DNA of 64,000 bases from Sodiomyces alkalinus F11 (lineage: Eukaryota; Ascomycota; Sordariomycetes; Glomerellales; Plectosphaerellaceae): positions 502,330 through 566,329 of the forward strand of contig NW_021167086.1 in NCBI RefSeq assembly GCF_003711515.1. Direction: 5' to 3'. Shown piece after piece: positions 32,740-44,176 of the stretch (position 1 is the stretch's first letter; each line of letters begins with the position of its first letter). The notes beneath the pieces are model-generated. The model saw nothing but the letters and a program-made list of their open reading frames with translations, ran no database searches and was not told the origin of the DNA. A program made the position numbers and the translations under genes.

Positions 32740-33963
32740 ACTATAGCTTTTAAGTATATAATTAGGGTATTAAATAAAGCGGAACCGTATAAACGTAAGA
32801 AGGCCGTTAGTAGATAGGAGTCCGTTAAGCCTATTCCGTGGTTTTAGTCTAAGAAGCGTCCAATAAGGGGCACTCCTAATACGTATAACGTTTAGGTAAT
32901 ATCTATAGATACAACTATAAGTTTTCCTTCTTTATTTCTTATAGTTACCCTAATTAGGGCGTGCTAACTTTAGTACTAAGGTTAACACTTATATTAGTTA
33001 GTTCGAGGTGGCTAGTAAGGGCGGTGTTTCGTACGTTAAGCTCGACCTTCTATCTTCTATCGTTAATTTAGATACCCGGCTTACCGTTATAAACTGGTTT
33101 TAGGATACTTTATTAAATATTACTAACCAGGACGTGGAATAGGCTTTATTTAGGGAAATACGTAACTTCTTTAAGACACCCTTATTCCGCTATTATATCT
33201 TCGTGGCTAAGGATCTCGCGGGCCCCTAGAAAGAGTATATTATAAAGATCGTAATAAGGCCTTACGCCGCTAGGGCACTTATCGTGCAGGTATATAGCGT
33301 AGTTAATAAGGTGCCCTGCTAATACTACGAAGAATACTAGATAGCTATAATATATCGGGTTAATAATAAGATCACATACCTATTCTATAAGTGCGTCTCC
33401 CTGCCGTAGAATCTACGCTTCCCCGACTACGCTAACTATCTATTCTATAAGTCTACTTACACGTTCCGAGATAAGGGCCTCTGTAAGGAGTTTTAGTAGG
33501 CTAAGTATAAGATTAGCTAGCCTGATAGTGATTACCCCGGCTTTAAATACTATAATCCCCTCCCTAAGGATAACTTAGTACTACTATAGTCTTTCTATAA
33601 TAATAAACGATACCCGATCCACTCCCCTCGGACTAGCGTTTTCCTGGTTAATATAACCATTATAGGCTATAAGATTACTCGCTAAATACGCTAGGCTTAT
33701 AGCGGTAAGACCTCTAAGGCTTATAATAGCTTACTTAGTCTTATTCTAATACTCTTAGCTCGGTATAGGAAAGAGATGGATAGGTATTATAATATTATCC
33801 GTAAGGCTAAGGAGGTGCTTAACCGGGAGGAAATAGTTATTTACTAGACTATTCTGCTTCCTAAGGGGGCTTAGGTCTAGCGCCGGGTCTCTAAGAAGTA
33901 CGGGCCTAAGGAAAGTAACTATAAAAGCGACCCTAACCTAGAAACTAAGTTATTTACTTAATA
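32740..33963 (+). pseudogene. Cys-rich accessory gene in the LTR element, RIP-degraded
   Basis: A single plus-strand frame runs from about 32,955 to 33,963 with only TAG/TAA interruptions. It encodes VKLDLLSSIVNLDTRL, a block with many Cys and Tyr in C-x2-C-like spacing (for example CVSLP, YANYLFYKSTYTF, GLCKEF), then a helical part (LLARYRKEMDRYYNIIRKAKEV). TGC/TGT codons become TAC/TAT under RIP, so the Tyr pairs probably mark lost Cys of a zinc-binding cluster. A basic upstream exon (EPYKRKKAVS) at about 32,760-32,915 may join through a 50-base intron ending TTATAG. It is antisense to gag-pol and divergent from the ULP1-like frame. I do not recognise the family. Confidence 0.5.
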
Positions 33964-35316
33964 GGGTGCTTTATAATTAGGGGAATAGGTAGTAAGGATA
34001 AGTGCGCGGTTTATAGGGTGGCTTATAGAGAAGGGAATTAGATAGTTAATTATCTAAATAATATAACTCTAATAGATAAACGGGATTTCTATAAAGTAAC
34101 GTTCCCTAGTACTTAGGGTATTACTCTTTTCGCGAGAACTTTATAATAGGTCTAATCAGGGGAATAGGTAGTAAGGTTAGGGGAAATAAGGTATAAAAGG
34201 AGGTCTTCTTCGTGGCTTATCTTCTTCTCTTTTTCCTTCTCTTTATAATAATCCGTTTTCTACTCTATACGAGTAGACTCTATAGGCCTATCTACCGATA
34301 AAGCTCTTATAAGAAGAATGAGATTTATAGGTAGCGGCCGGTAGTCGCTTAATTAGGCTAACAAAACTAGGAAATCCCCGGATTTTCCGGTTTTTATTAT
34401 TATTACCGCTAGTATCGTCGTGATATTATATTTTTCTTTATCAGGGGTTTTTCTAGCGGGGCTCTTAACGCCGTTAACTTAGTGTCTTGAACTTACTCTT
34501 CTAGTGATAGGTACAGTGTTAGTCTTTTCTTTCCGGACAAGGAACTTACGTATAGTAGGCTTAAGGGTAGTATATATAGGTGTGGTTAGGGGAATAGGGG
34601 TATAATATTAGTTATAGGGAGAGCGATTAGTAATAGAGATTAGGAAAAGGGGGCTTTAAGTGGTAGGAAGGGGGTGGCTCTTATACTTCTAAAATCGGCC
34701 TTTAAGATTAACGTAATAACCTAATAAGTTACTAGTACTAGGGTTAGTAAAGGAGGGATTTACAGTTTACGGCTTATAGCCTCTAATAGTATTTCTCTTA
34801 ATTATATTATACTCTTAGTAACTATCCCTATACTAGTTATTCCCGACTATAACTCCCTTCCGTAGAATAGGTAGCTTATATTAAACCAGGTGTAATTTAG
34901 CTTAGGTCCGATAAATTATACGGTAATTAGGGGAATAGAAGTAAAGAATTTAAGATTATAATAAAAGAAACCTATACTTATTATAGAAAAGAGAGTATAT
35001 AGTGGTATATCTCCATAACGTCCACGTAGTTAGGCTTACTTATAAATATAATAAATAATAAATATAGGGAAAAGTCTTCTAATCGGGGAAATAAGTCTAG
35101 ATAGGTTTATAATGCCTTTAATTAGGATAATAAAGGTAAAAGTTTAAAAAAGAAACGGACTAGGGTAGTAGTTAGGAAGATTATTTATATATTTACGTCC
35201 TTTATACTAGCGTATATCGCGACTCTGGGTAGATAAAAGACTTAGCTTTATTTACCCTCGGCCCTAAGACTATACGCTAGCCTCTTAGCGAGTATAGGCT
35301 TTAAAAATAAAGGAAA
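33964..35316. other. Non-coding spacer of the LTR element
   Basis: No consistent frame was found between the Cys-rich gene and the end of pol. The segment repeats AATTAGGGGAATAG-like words (about 33975, 34155, 34925; a shorter form near 34590) and an AATCCCCGGATTTTCCGG partial palindrome near 34375. Confidence 0.5.
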
Positions 35317-38300
35317 TCAGGGAAAATAATAATAAGGAATAAAATACAGCTCGCTAGTATAATCCTCGTACTTACTCGGGTTAAAATCTAGGCGTTATAG
35401 AATCTGCACCTTAACGGTACTAAACTCCCTTACCTTTTTTAACTCTTCTTCCAGCTTCTTATAATACTCCCTTAATAACTCTTTTAGTCTCTCGGAGTGA
35501 CGTAAAATATCGTTAATAGTGTAATTAGAGGAATTAATATTATCCTCGGCCTTAGTATCTTCTTTAGGGTCCTCGCTAAGTAAAAGGGGTACTTCGGTGA
35601 CTTCTTCAGTAATAGACGCTCCTCGGGCAGGGTATATAATCTTAAGCTCTTCGCTATAGTCCCGTTTGAGTATAGTCTAGTCCTTAGGCTCTTAGTGCCT
35701 ATCATCGTTTTTAATAAACTTTTTTAGACGGTTAGCGGTAAAAGTAATCCCTTTTAGTTCTTCCTTAGTAAGAGTCTTAAGGATAAAGGACTTATTATCG
35801 TGATTAGCCTTTCGGATACGATATAGGCTGTTCTAGCGGTAGTCAAGCTTAGCCTTACAGCTTATATCGATAGCTTTCTTAGTATCGTGAATTAGTATAA
35901 GATCCTTAACTTATAGCCTTTACTTACGGAGTACCCGGGTATAGCTAACGTTAATATAGGCTATTCGTCGCCCTTATTATTTAGTGATTCTAGTAATAGC
36001 AGCTTATCGGTTAGTATTAAGCTAGGTAAAAGCCCTTAACCGAAGCATTATCTTATCTTTAGGGGTTTTAACGCGGCCCTAGTCTAGTACTCTCTAGGTT
36101 AGGTAAGTTATCTCGATCGGGGTAATAGCCTTATAGCTATATAGAAGGAAGAAAGAGGTGCAGCTAGTAGAAGCTCTTACCGTTATACGGTTAGCGAAGA
36201 GGATTATCGGGAGGATCTTATACAGGGCTCTAGGGTAAAGCTTCGACTAAATAGATAGAGTATAGGTAATAGCCTTATATCCGACTTCGTTAAGGCTATT
36301 AGCGCGGGGGTAATAGGCTAAGGCGAGCTTTTAAGTAGTCCTATAGCGACGGTTTAGCTTAATTATATAACCCTTATTCTCTAGACCTTTATCTATAAGG
36401 AGGATTATATAGAGCCTATACCTATAGATTATATCTTCCTATAGAAATAAGGTAATAGCCTTAGACGTATTCTTCTTTAGTAGTCGGGCCTTAACCTAAC
36501 CTATAAATATATAGCGGGCCTCTATAAGATACTATCCTTAGAGATATTAAACGTCTAGGCAGACCTAGGTAAAAGGGAGGGCGGCCTCGGGCAGGCTTAT
36601 TACGATTAGGGGGTCCTCCTAGAAACGGCTACGGCGGGCCTAGTATTCAGAACAGGACTCGATAAATTTCTAAACGCTCTTATAGATACTATCCTAAAAG
36701 TAGTTAGCGGCGAGGCGATAATAAATGCCCTGCCTTCCTCGGTATCCGGATTTATCGTAGACTCTCCTAATTAGGTTAACCTAGGTATTCTTATCATTAA
36801 TCTAACGTTTAGGGGTCGAATCGGCTTTAGTTACTCGGGTCTATAATAATCCGTCCTTAAGAAATACACGGGTGGCTCTGTCTTTAACTCTATGGGCTTT
36901 CTTAGGATCTATTCCCTTAGGTATATAAAAGGTTATTAAGAAGGTAGCTACTTATCGGGAAAACTAACTCCAGGTAAGGTCCTTATTAAGGATATTGTTA
37001 GCTAAGGTAGGGTCGTCGAACTACTTCTCGGCTTCCGTAAGGAAGATTCTATTATCTATAAAGTTATCCAGGTCTCCTTCGGTATCGTCGTTAGCCTAAT
37101 TAGAGGGTATTCCGGGTATCCGCGAGAGTCTATCGGCTATAGTATTCTTAAATCCTTTAATATACTTAACGTCGAAGTCGAAGAGCCGGATCTAGGCGAG
37201 TTATCGGGTAATTAGGGTATTAGGGAGGTTAGTAGTAGATCCTTTTAATTAGGATAAAAGGGCTTAGGTATTAGTTTTAAGAATAAAGTAAACCCTATAA
37301 AGATAGTTACGTAGGCACCGAAGGGTCTTTAGGACTCCCCTTAGCTCTAGCTTACAAGCGTTATAGACCCTCTCCGTAGGAGACTAGCGTCCGCTTTCGT
37401 ACTATACCACGGCTTTTTTATCCTTAACATACTACCCGAGGATTCTACCCTATCTATCTATACTAGCGTCGACTATAACGTAGATAACTCCTACGCCTTC
37501 GCCGTACTGGATAATAATTAGGATAGGGGTAGTGGTAAGGGCTTTCTTAAGGGCGTTTATAGCGTGTTATTAAGGCTCCTCCTACTTAAAGGCAGTATTC
37601 TTCTATAGCAGGTCGGTTAGGGGTCTAGCGATAATAGCGAACTTATAAATCTAGACTCGGTAAAAGGTAGAGAGACCGAGGAATAAACGAATATTAGAAA
37701 CTGTGCTATACCTCTCCTACTCTCGGACCTTCGTTATCTTAGCTTGCTTAGGGGAACGACTATTAATACTATAGATATAGCCTATAATAGTGGCTGCTTT
37801 CTAATACTACTAGCTTTTAATACCTACGATAATGCCTTTAGCTAGTTCCATGTTAAGAAGCACTTTATCGATATTAGTAATATACTCGGCTATAAAACGG
37901 CGAATTTCTAGTCTAATTAGGGTATCCTTATAGGTATTTATCGGTCCTTTTACTATAATATCGTTAATGAAGAGTCTATAGCACTAGGGAATAAGGTTAT
38001 AAAGGATACGGGTTATAATACGTATAAACTAGGCTACTAAATTAGTGGCCCCCTAAGGAAGAGTATATATCCTAAAGAGTCTAATAATAGTCGTAAAGGT
38101 AATTAGATCTCGAGACTCCTTATTAAGGGTGACCTGATTATAGCCGGAAAAGAGGTCTAAGAGGGATATAAGCTTATATATAACGAAATCCTCGGAGAAC
38201 TTATTAGCCCTAGGCGGTATAAAGGTATCTTAAAGGGTTATTATGTTAATCTTAGTAGCCGAGTTAATAAGCCGTATATTACCGTCCTTTTTCTTAACTA

Positions 38301-41300
38301 GGAACTAGGGGTTATATAGGCTATATAGCTCTCCTCGATCACACCTTTCTTAAGGCGGTCCTTTATTATCTGCACGACTATAGACTCTAGAGCCTTAGGG
38401 ATAGGGATTCCCTTTACCTGCTACGCCTTATAAGGAACCGCTCGAATCTTCTATAGAGGGGCTACCCGTTCGTTAAAGCGGCCGTACTTAGTCTAATCCC
38501 ACGTAATAGCTGCCTCTCGGTTTAGGAGGACCTTTATTAGGAGCTCCTTTTCCTTAGCGGTTAAGTGGTTAACGGTCTTTAGGATAGCGTTAAGTCTTTC
38601 GGGTATAAAGCGCGAACGGGGTATAATGTTAGAAAACTTCGGTATAATCAGGCTAATAAACCACTCGTCTTCTAGCTCCTAATCTTCCTCTTTAATTTCT
38701 ACGAGGATATTCTTCTTCTAATAGGGCTCTTTATTAGGGACACTTTTATCGAATAGGATATTATTAAGAGGGTAAACCTTAAGAGCCTTAGGTTTCTATA
38801 TAGTAAAGACGCCTTCGAGATTAGGGGGATAGTGTGCTTCTTTAATAAGATCCTTGGACTTCCTCTTCTTTAGCTACTATAGCCTCTTCGTCGTAACTAC
38901 GGCTATACTAGTAATACTATCCTCCTTTTTCTTTAAAGCCTTAAGCGCTCTTATCTAGGAATTATCCTATATCGTCCGGTTCTTCTAAAAATACGAGACT
39001 AAGAGACTATTAGGGTAATTAGGCTAATAGTGGTATAGAAAAGTCGAAAAAGATAAGTGGTTAGTGTGAATTAGTTATTATTATATAATCGTAGTTATTA
39101 TATAGGGAGCCTCTATAATACACCTCTTATATCCTCGGCCCTAATTTTATGGTATCGCCCTTAAGGCTATATAAATTCTCTTTATTAGGAGCTTTACCTC
39201 CTCCGTAAACAGGAAGGCTACTAAAGCAGCAGCGTCCTTATTATCTAAATAAAAGAAAATATCGTTGTCGCTCTTTTTCTTCTTCTCCTTCTCCTTCTTC
39301 GTCTCCTCCTTCTCTTTCGCCCCCTAGTCGGGCGAACCGCTAGTCCTATTATTACTTAATATTAAGGTAGCGCTAACTATAAGGGACGCTATCCTCCCCC
39401 TACTATCCGATACTTAGATCGATTAAATCCTCCTTCTCTTAACGCTTTTCCTGCTCTTTAAACTTAGGCTAGCTTTATCTATAAGGGCGGTCGTCGACCT
39501 ATTCTTTACTAGCGATAGGGATAATAATACGAGCGTCCTTATAGGCGAGTCTATATCGATCTATCCGTCCTTATAAGTGAAAGAGGCGTGACTATTAAGT
39601 AAGAACGGTAGGCTAAGAAGTATCCTAGGCCCTATTCCCTCGATCACGATAAAATAAACCTTCTTATACTAATCCCCGACCTAAAGGTGCTTTTCTAGAT
39701 ATCTTACGTAGTTTACCCTATCTATATCGTTAATTCCCTTAATTACGATATTACTTTTCCCTATACGGCTCCGTAATCCTAGCTTTTCTATAAGATCTAG
39801 CCGGATAGTATTAAAGACGGCTCCTATGTTAATAACTGCGTAAAAGCGATCCTCCGTAGGACAGGCCTTAGCTATTCGTTTAGTTAGGCTAACCCGTATC
39901 GTTATATACTTAGCGTAATAATAGGAGGCTTTAGTTTATTAATTATCGGGGCGGGCGTGATAGATAGGGTATTATTAGGCGTAGGGGTAGTAATCGTAGT
40001 ATTCGTAAACTATACAGGACGTTCGGGTCCTAGGGGTAAGGAGTCCGTGAAAAAGGCCTTTTTAGGGGTTAAGCAGATAACTTTATAAGGCTTTACCTAG
40101 CTACCGATCGACCTTAGCATCTCTTCGTAGTCTGTAAGAATAGCTTTATTAATAAAGAGGAGGTAAACTATAGGAACCTTAACCTCTATCTCTAAAAGGT
40201 GCTTTAGGCTTTTTTCTTAGACCTTTTATATAATAGCCTCCTAGTTAAATAAATTAAGGGTATCCTTCTAAGCCGAGGCTTATAAGGCAGGCCGGGTAGT
40301 AGTCGAGGTAGTAGTGGGTTTATATATAGGGGCTATCGAATTAGGGGTTAGACTATCGTCTATATCGGTGTCGTTAACTATCTCTATAACCCTTTAGGAG
40401 CTTTCCGGAGTTAATAGGGTCTATTAAACAGCCTGATTAGGGGAACTAGCTACTTTCGGCGTGGGTTTACTAACTCTACCGCTCCTAGTAGTACGAAAAG
40501 GGTCCTAGGGTTCGGTTAAGGTAGGTCGCGATATAGATATAGTATATACTCTAGTAGTAATAAAATTAATAGATCCCGTGACCTTAGTAACCCTTAAGGC
40601 TTAAGTGGCTTAGGTGGCCTAACTACTCTAACCGGTCTACTACTTCTATACCTACTTAACTATATACTTAATTATAAGCCTATTAGTCTTATTAGTCTTA
40701 TAGGGGAGGGTAGTAGGCTATAAGGTCTTAATATAAAGGTCTATAAGCTCCTTAAATCGGCTATACAGCTTAGTGGCCAGCTAATATAGTATAAGACGTC
40801 GGTATAGCTAGTACTCGTTAACTCGTAGCTCGCTTTTAAGGTAGGCTGCCTAGGTACCGGTCTAATCTATAACTAAATACGCGGGGAACTCCTACTCAAC
40901 TAGGTTATAGGCGCTATCGTGGATTAGGATAGGGTAGTTATCTCTCTGATACCCTTCTTAGCCGTAGTAGTAGTAGCGAGCTAGCGGGGGCTGGCTATTA
41001 TTCTAGGTACCTCTCTACTATCCTGCGCGGTTATTATATTACTAGGTCGGGCGGCTATTATTACGCCGGTTATTATATCCAGGGTGAGGTCCTCCGTAAT
41101 AAATCTCCTCGGTGTATTAGGCGTTATTAAGCTAGGAAACGGCACCATTAGCCTAATTAGGGGTGGCGAAGTGTACTAAAGTAGTTACCATAGGCTAAGA
41201 GGCGTGCTTAAGGACAGTATAAAAGGCATTCTTTAGATTAGACTTTATAGCGAGGAGGGCTTAGACCTTCTCCATGCCTATCCTCTTAGATAGGGTAAGT

Positions 41301-42850
41301 ACTTAGACGGCAATACCCCTAACGCCTTTAGCTCTATTATAGATAAGGGAAATAGTATACTTCTTAAGGAGGTCGGCGAGCTTATCTATATCCGATTAAG
41401 AGGCTATAGACTCCTAGACTATAGTAGGCCGCCTTAAGATTATAGGCTAGAAAGCGGTGCTATTAGGCTAATTAGACTTAGCTATACCTAGTATAGCGTC
41501 CCTATCTATAGGCTTACCCTTTACTTTCTATATATCCGTAGACCACTCGCGTAGTAGGTCTAAAAGTAGCTTATAGCTCTTAACTATCTTTCTTAAGTCG
41601 GTGCCTCGAATCTTAAGCCTATTAGCAATAAATATATAGATATCCCTATACAGAATAGTAAAGACGATACCGTAGAGCTTAGAGTCTTCGATAAAAGTAC
41701 CTTAAACCCGCTCGGCCTTAGCCTTCTAGATAGTGATTTACTATAGTAAGTCCTTAACCTAATAAACGCTATTAATCTTATATGTCTTATACTTTACCCG
41801 AAGCTAATAAATCTTATAAAAGAAGTTAAGTTAGTAGTTAGGATCTAGATAAGAGAACTCTTTAACGAGCTTCTTAACTAAATCAGACTAACCGCCCTTA
41901 TCGGCTTAAACCTCTCTAACTAGGCGTTTAATAGCGGGACGAATAGCCGTATCCATGTATAGGTTAACGTAGGTGATCTTATCGGCTTTATTAAGGCGGT
42001 TAAGCTTAGTATAGTTATCGTACTGCTAAAGGAATATGGAGAGAGACTTACCACTAAAGCGGGGAGCTCTAGTAGCGAGGGGATTTAGGGGTGCTCTTAA
42101 CGTAGTGGTAGTAGGGGGTAGGGCTTTAACGACCTCGGCGATAATACTCTCTCGGTCACGGCTTATTAGGGCTTATAGTAGCTTAATTAGGTCTTTAGCG
42201 GTAGTAAGGGGCTGCTAACGCTTAGGGGCGGTAGTAGTAGGAGCGTTCGAAGCGGGCTAGGCAGTAAAAATAGGGTAGGCAGGGGTAGTAGTCGATTTAT
42301 AGGCAGGGGCAGATCTAAAGGCTAATTCGGGGGTAGTATTAGGGGTAGTTATCGAAATAGTAGTCGGAGCCGCGGTAGACGTAGTAGTTAGCCTAGAAGC
42401 GGGCGGAGGTAAGGCCGTAGCCCCGATATCGTGGTTCCCCTAATTAAGGGCAGTAGAAGTAGTAGGCGTGAGAATAAGGGGAATAGCCGGCGAGGGAGCC
42501 TTATCGTCGGAGTCGCTAACGACGATAATAGAGGTAGGCTCGCGATACTAATTCTAAGTATCTATAGTAGTTTAAGTGTAAGTATAAGGGGGTAGGCGAA
42601 TAATAATAATAGGGTTAGGGCGTTTAGAGTAAGGTTCTTCGAACTAATCGTCTAGTAAGAAGATCCTATAAGTATTCCAGATACTAGCTAGGTTACTATA
42701 TATATTATCTCGTCTTAATAAGAGTAATAAGGTCTTTAACGAGAGGGTAGTAATAGTCTTAGATTTTACTCCGTGATACTTATCTTTGGGGTCTAGCTTT
42801 TCTAACTTACCTTAAAGGAAAAGGCCCCCCACGATTAGGAGATTACCTAT
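35317..42850 (-). pseudogene. gag-pol of the Ty3/gypsy element, RIP-degraded
   Basis: Gag reads from about 42,850: a Ser/Thr/Pro-rich part with SIIVVSDSDD, the matrix/capsid-like RFSGKSLSIFL, and an Arg/Asn/Gly-rich tail near 41,100-40,950 (YGGPHPGYNNRRNNSRPT). Protease shows VINIGAVFNTIRLDL near 39,820. Reverse transcriptase shows LVKKKDGNIRLINSATKI, LISLLDLFSGYNQVTL and INDIIVKGP (37,943-37,971), the last being the altered xDD box. RNase H shows VIVDAS near 37,480 and a terminal NTIADRLSRIPG. Integrase shows GIYYRLAANYF and FIESCSEY of the HHCC domain near 36,700. The frame ends at TGA 35319-35317 after an acidic, Lys-rich tail. Stops are TAG/TAA, as expected from CAG, CAA or TGG. Confidence 0.85.
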
Positions 42851-43460
42851 TAGTAAAGAGGCTATACTCACGGATATTAATATTAAAAGTATTACCCGCT
42901 AAGCCTCGTAAAAAAGCATCACACCTGCTTACGGGGTCTATAAAGGTCCTTACTAGACTATCGGGTCCTCTTATAAGGTATCGTTATTTCGCTCCCACGC
43001 TCGGTATTAGCTTTTTATTAGGTCTACTAGGGTTTAGTTACCCTAATCCGGGTAAGCTGCTCTCGGCGGTCTTATCTTTTCTTCGCCGTCGTGCGAGAAT
43101 CTATTTTAATTAGTAGTAGGGGTTACGAGCCCCTTTTCGAGTCTATTCTATGTCCGGAATCTAACTCTATCGCGATCTAATCGGTTTCTTCCGTTCCTAT
43201 AATTACCACCTCTATAGTGGCGGGTCTTATAATTAAAAGTGTTAATAGTTCTTTAACTCTTACCTAAGCAGTTATTTCTTTTCCTAATCTTATTAGGGCA
43301 AATCTCCCCTCGGTCTTAAAGCGTTAAATCCTTCCTTAGTCGTTATCTTTATATTCTTCCTAAGGTTATTAACTAATAGTCCGTTTAGGAGGGCCGGAAC
43401 CTCTCTCAAGCGCCTTTATTACTCTAATCAGGGTTAGAACACTTTAGGGACGCCGAATAA

Positions 43461-43478
43461 ATCCGCCTCTAAGCACTA
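43461..43478 (-). other. Primer-binding site complementary to tRNA-His 3' end
   Basis: On the plus strand these 18 bases read ATCCGCCTCTAAGCACTA. The mature tRNA-His from 17779-17865 ends ATCCGCCTCCGAGCACCA. Fifteen of 18 positions agree. The three differences are C-to-T or G-to-A, and one turns the terminal CCA into CTA, a CpA-to-TpA change. The site sits 3 bases inside the 5' LTR, as expected for a retrovirus-like element, and fixes the direction of transcription as minus. Confidence 0.82.
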
Positions 43479-43481
43479 TAT

Positions 43482-43827
43482 TATAACTAGATAAAGACGT
43501 AGTAGCACCAGATCATTAAGATAAAGATCAGATGAAGAGGTTAGTCCAGCGAAACCACGATATATAACTAACACCGCTATAACCTTCAGCGGAGAAGTAG
43601 GTCGGTAGTCACTATTCTAATCAGGGCGACGTAAGTTAAGCTAGAAAGATACCTTAAACGTGGAATAAGTAATTATGAAAGAGGATAATAATTATATATT
43701 AATCCCTCGATAAGGACGTCCCGAGCCTATCCTTAATATATATATAGGCAGCGGATCCAGCGGCCTTAAAAGGGGGGTCATATGACCGTCTGCCGAACCA
43801 CTCCAACGCCGTATCTACGCGGTTACA
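43482..43827 (-). repeat. 5' LTR (element orientation), 346 bp
   Basis: Partner of 29521-29877. It keeps the original terminal ACA (43825-43827), where the other copy reads ATA. It should contain the element promoter firing toward lower coordinates. Confidence 0.92.
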
Positions 43828-44080
43828 GTAGTCGTGGTCGCGGTCGCCCGCGAGGAACACGGGGAATAGGATATACAAGAGGTCGTGGCTATACCTTAGG
43901 CGGAGAATTATATACTAAGCGCTTCCGATAGGATATCGGGTTAGTCTAGTACGGATAGAGCGATTAAGTGGCTATAATAAGAGCTATAGTAGCAGTAAAC
44001 TAGTTAATTAATTAATATAAAAACACCGTTTTTACTATTTATAATCTTTACGATAAAAGAGATTAATTAAAGATTACGAC
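43828..44080 (+). pseudogene. Arg-Gly/AT-hook-like coding remnant inside the TIR element
   Basis: Joining the sequence left of the LTR element (ending CTAGGCCGTGGCCGTAG) to the right side at 43832, removing one GTAG copy, gives a continuous frame. It reads LGRGRS, then RGRGRPRGTRGIGYTRGRGY, then LGGELYTKRFR, with stops after that. GRGRPRG resembles an AT-hook. It may be the tail of a transposase or a short accessory peptide; the call is tentative. Confidence 0.4.
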
Positions 44081-44176
44081 TATAGGATTAATTTAGCGTT
44101 ACCGGCTTAGTTACTAGTTATAGAAGGTGTTAACACCTGTACCATAGTCGGATTATCCGGTTAGCATAGTCGGAAT

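Larger units (their letters stand above)
29521..43827 (-). mobile_element. 14.3-kb Ty3/gypsy-type LTR retroelement, RIP-inactivated
   Basis: The two LTRs bound a 13.6-kb interior on the minus strand. In element order: 5' LTR (43827-43482), primer-binding site (43478-43461), leader, gag (about 42850-40500), protease (about 39,840), reverse transcriptase (about 38,350-37,850), RNase H (about 37,700-37,100), integrase (about 36,900-35,900), pol end at 35317, a spacer, an accessory module (33,963-29,985), and the 3' LTR. A 4-bp GTAG target duplication flanks it, inside the Arg-Gly-coding part of a TIR element. It is dead: every reading frame is interrupted by TAG/TAA stops, and CpA/TpG are nearly absent in the interior. 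It is about twice the usual size for fungal gypsy elements because of a long gag and 5.4 kb beyond pol. Confidence 0.88.
29397..44176. mobile_element. Small TIR DNA transposon (about 0.47 kb) split by the LTR element
   Basis: Bases 29397-29491 and 44081-44176 are inverted repeats of about 95 bases. Both read ATTCCGACTAT, then AATCCGACTAT, GTTAACACCT, CTATAACTA, CTAAGCCGG and CGCTAAATTAAT inward, with differences mostly C/T or G/A. Without the LTR element the unit is about 470 bases, so it looks like a non-autonomous or miniature element. TIRs of this length are common in Mutator-like elements, but no target-site duplication could be defined, so the superfamily is open. The interior encodes an Arg-Gly-rich stretch (see 43828-44080). 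Confidence 0.75.

Noticed and set aside
35484..35705. 73-codon minus frame in the repeat island
   Set aside because: Another frame of the pol C-terminal region; the true pol frame continues to the TGA at 35317.
42036..42218. 60-codon plus frame in the repeat island
   Set aside because: Antisense to the gag frame, which reads across the same bases.
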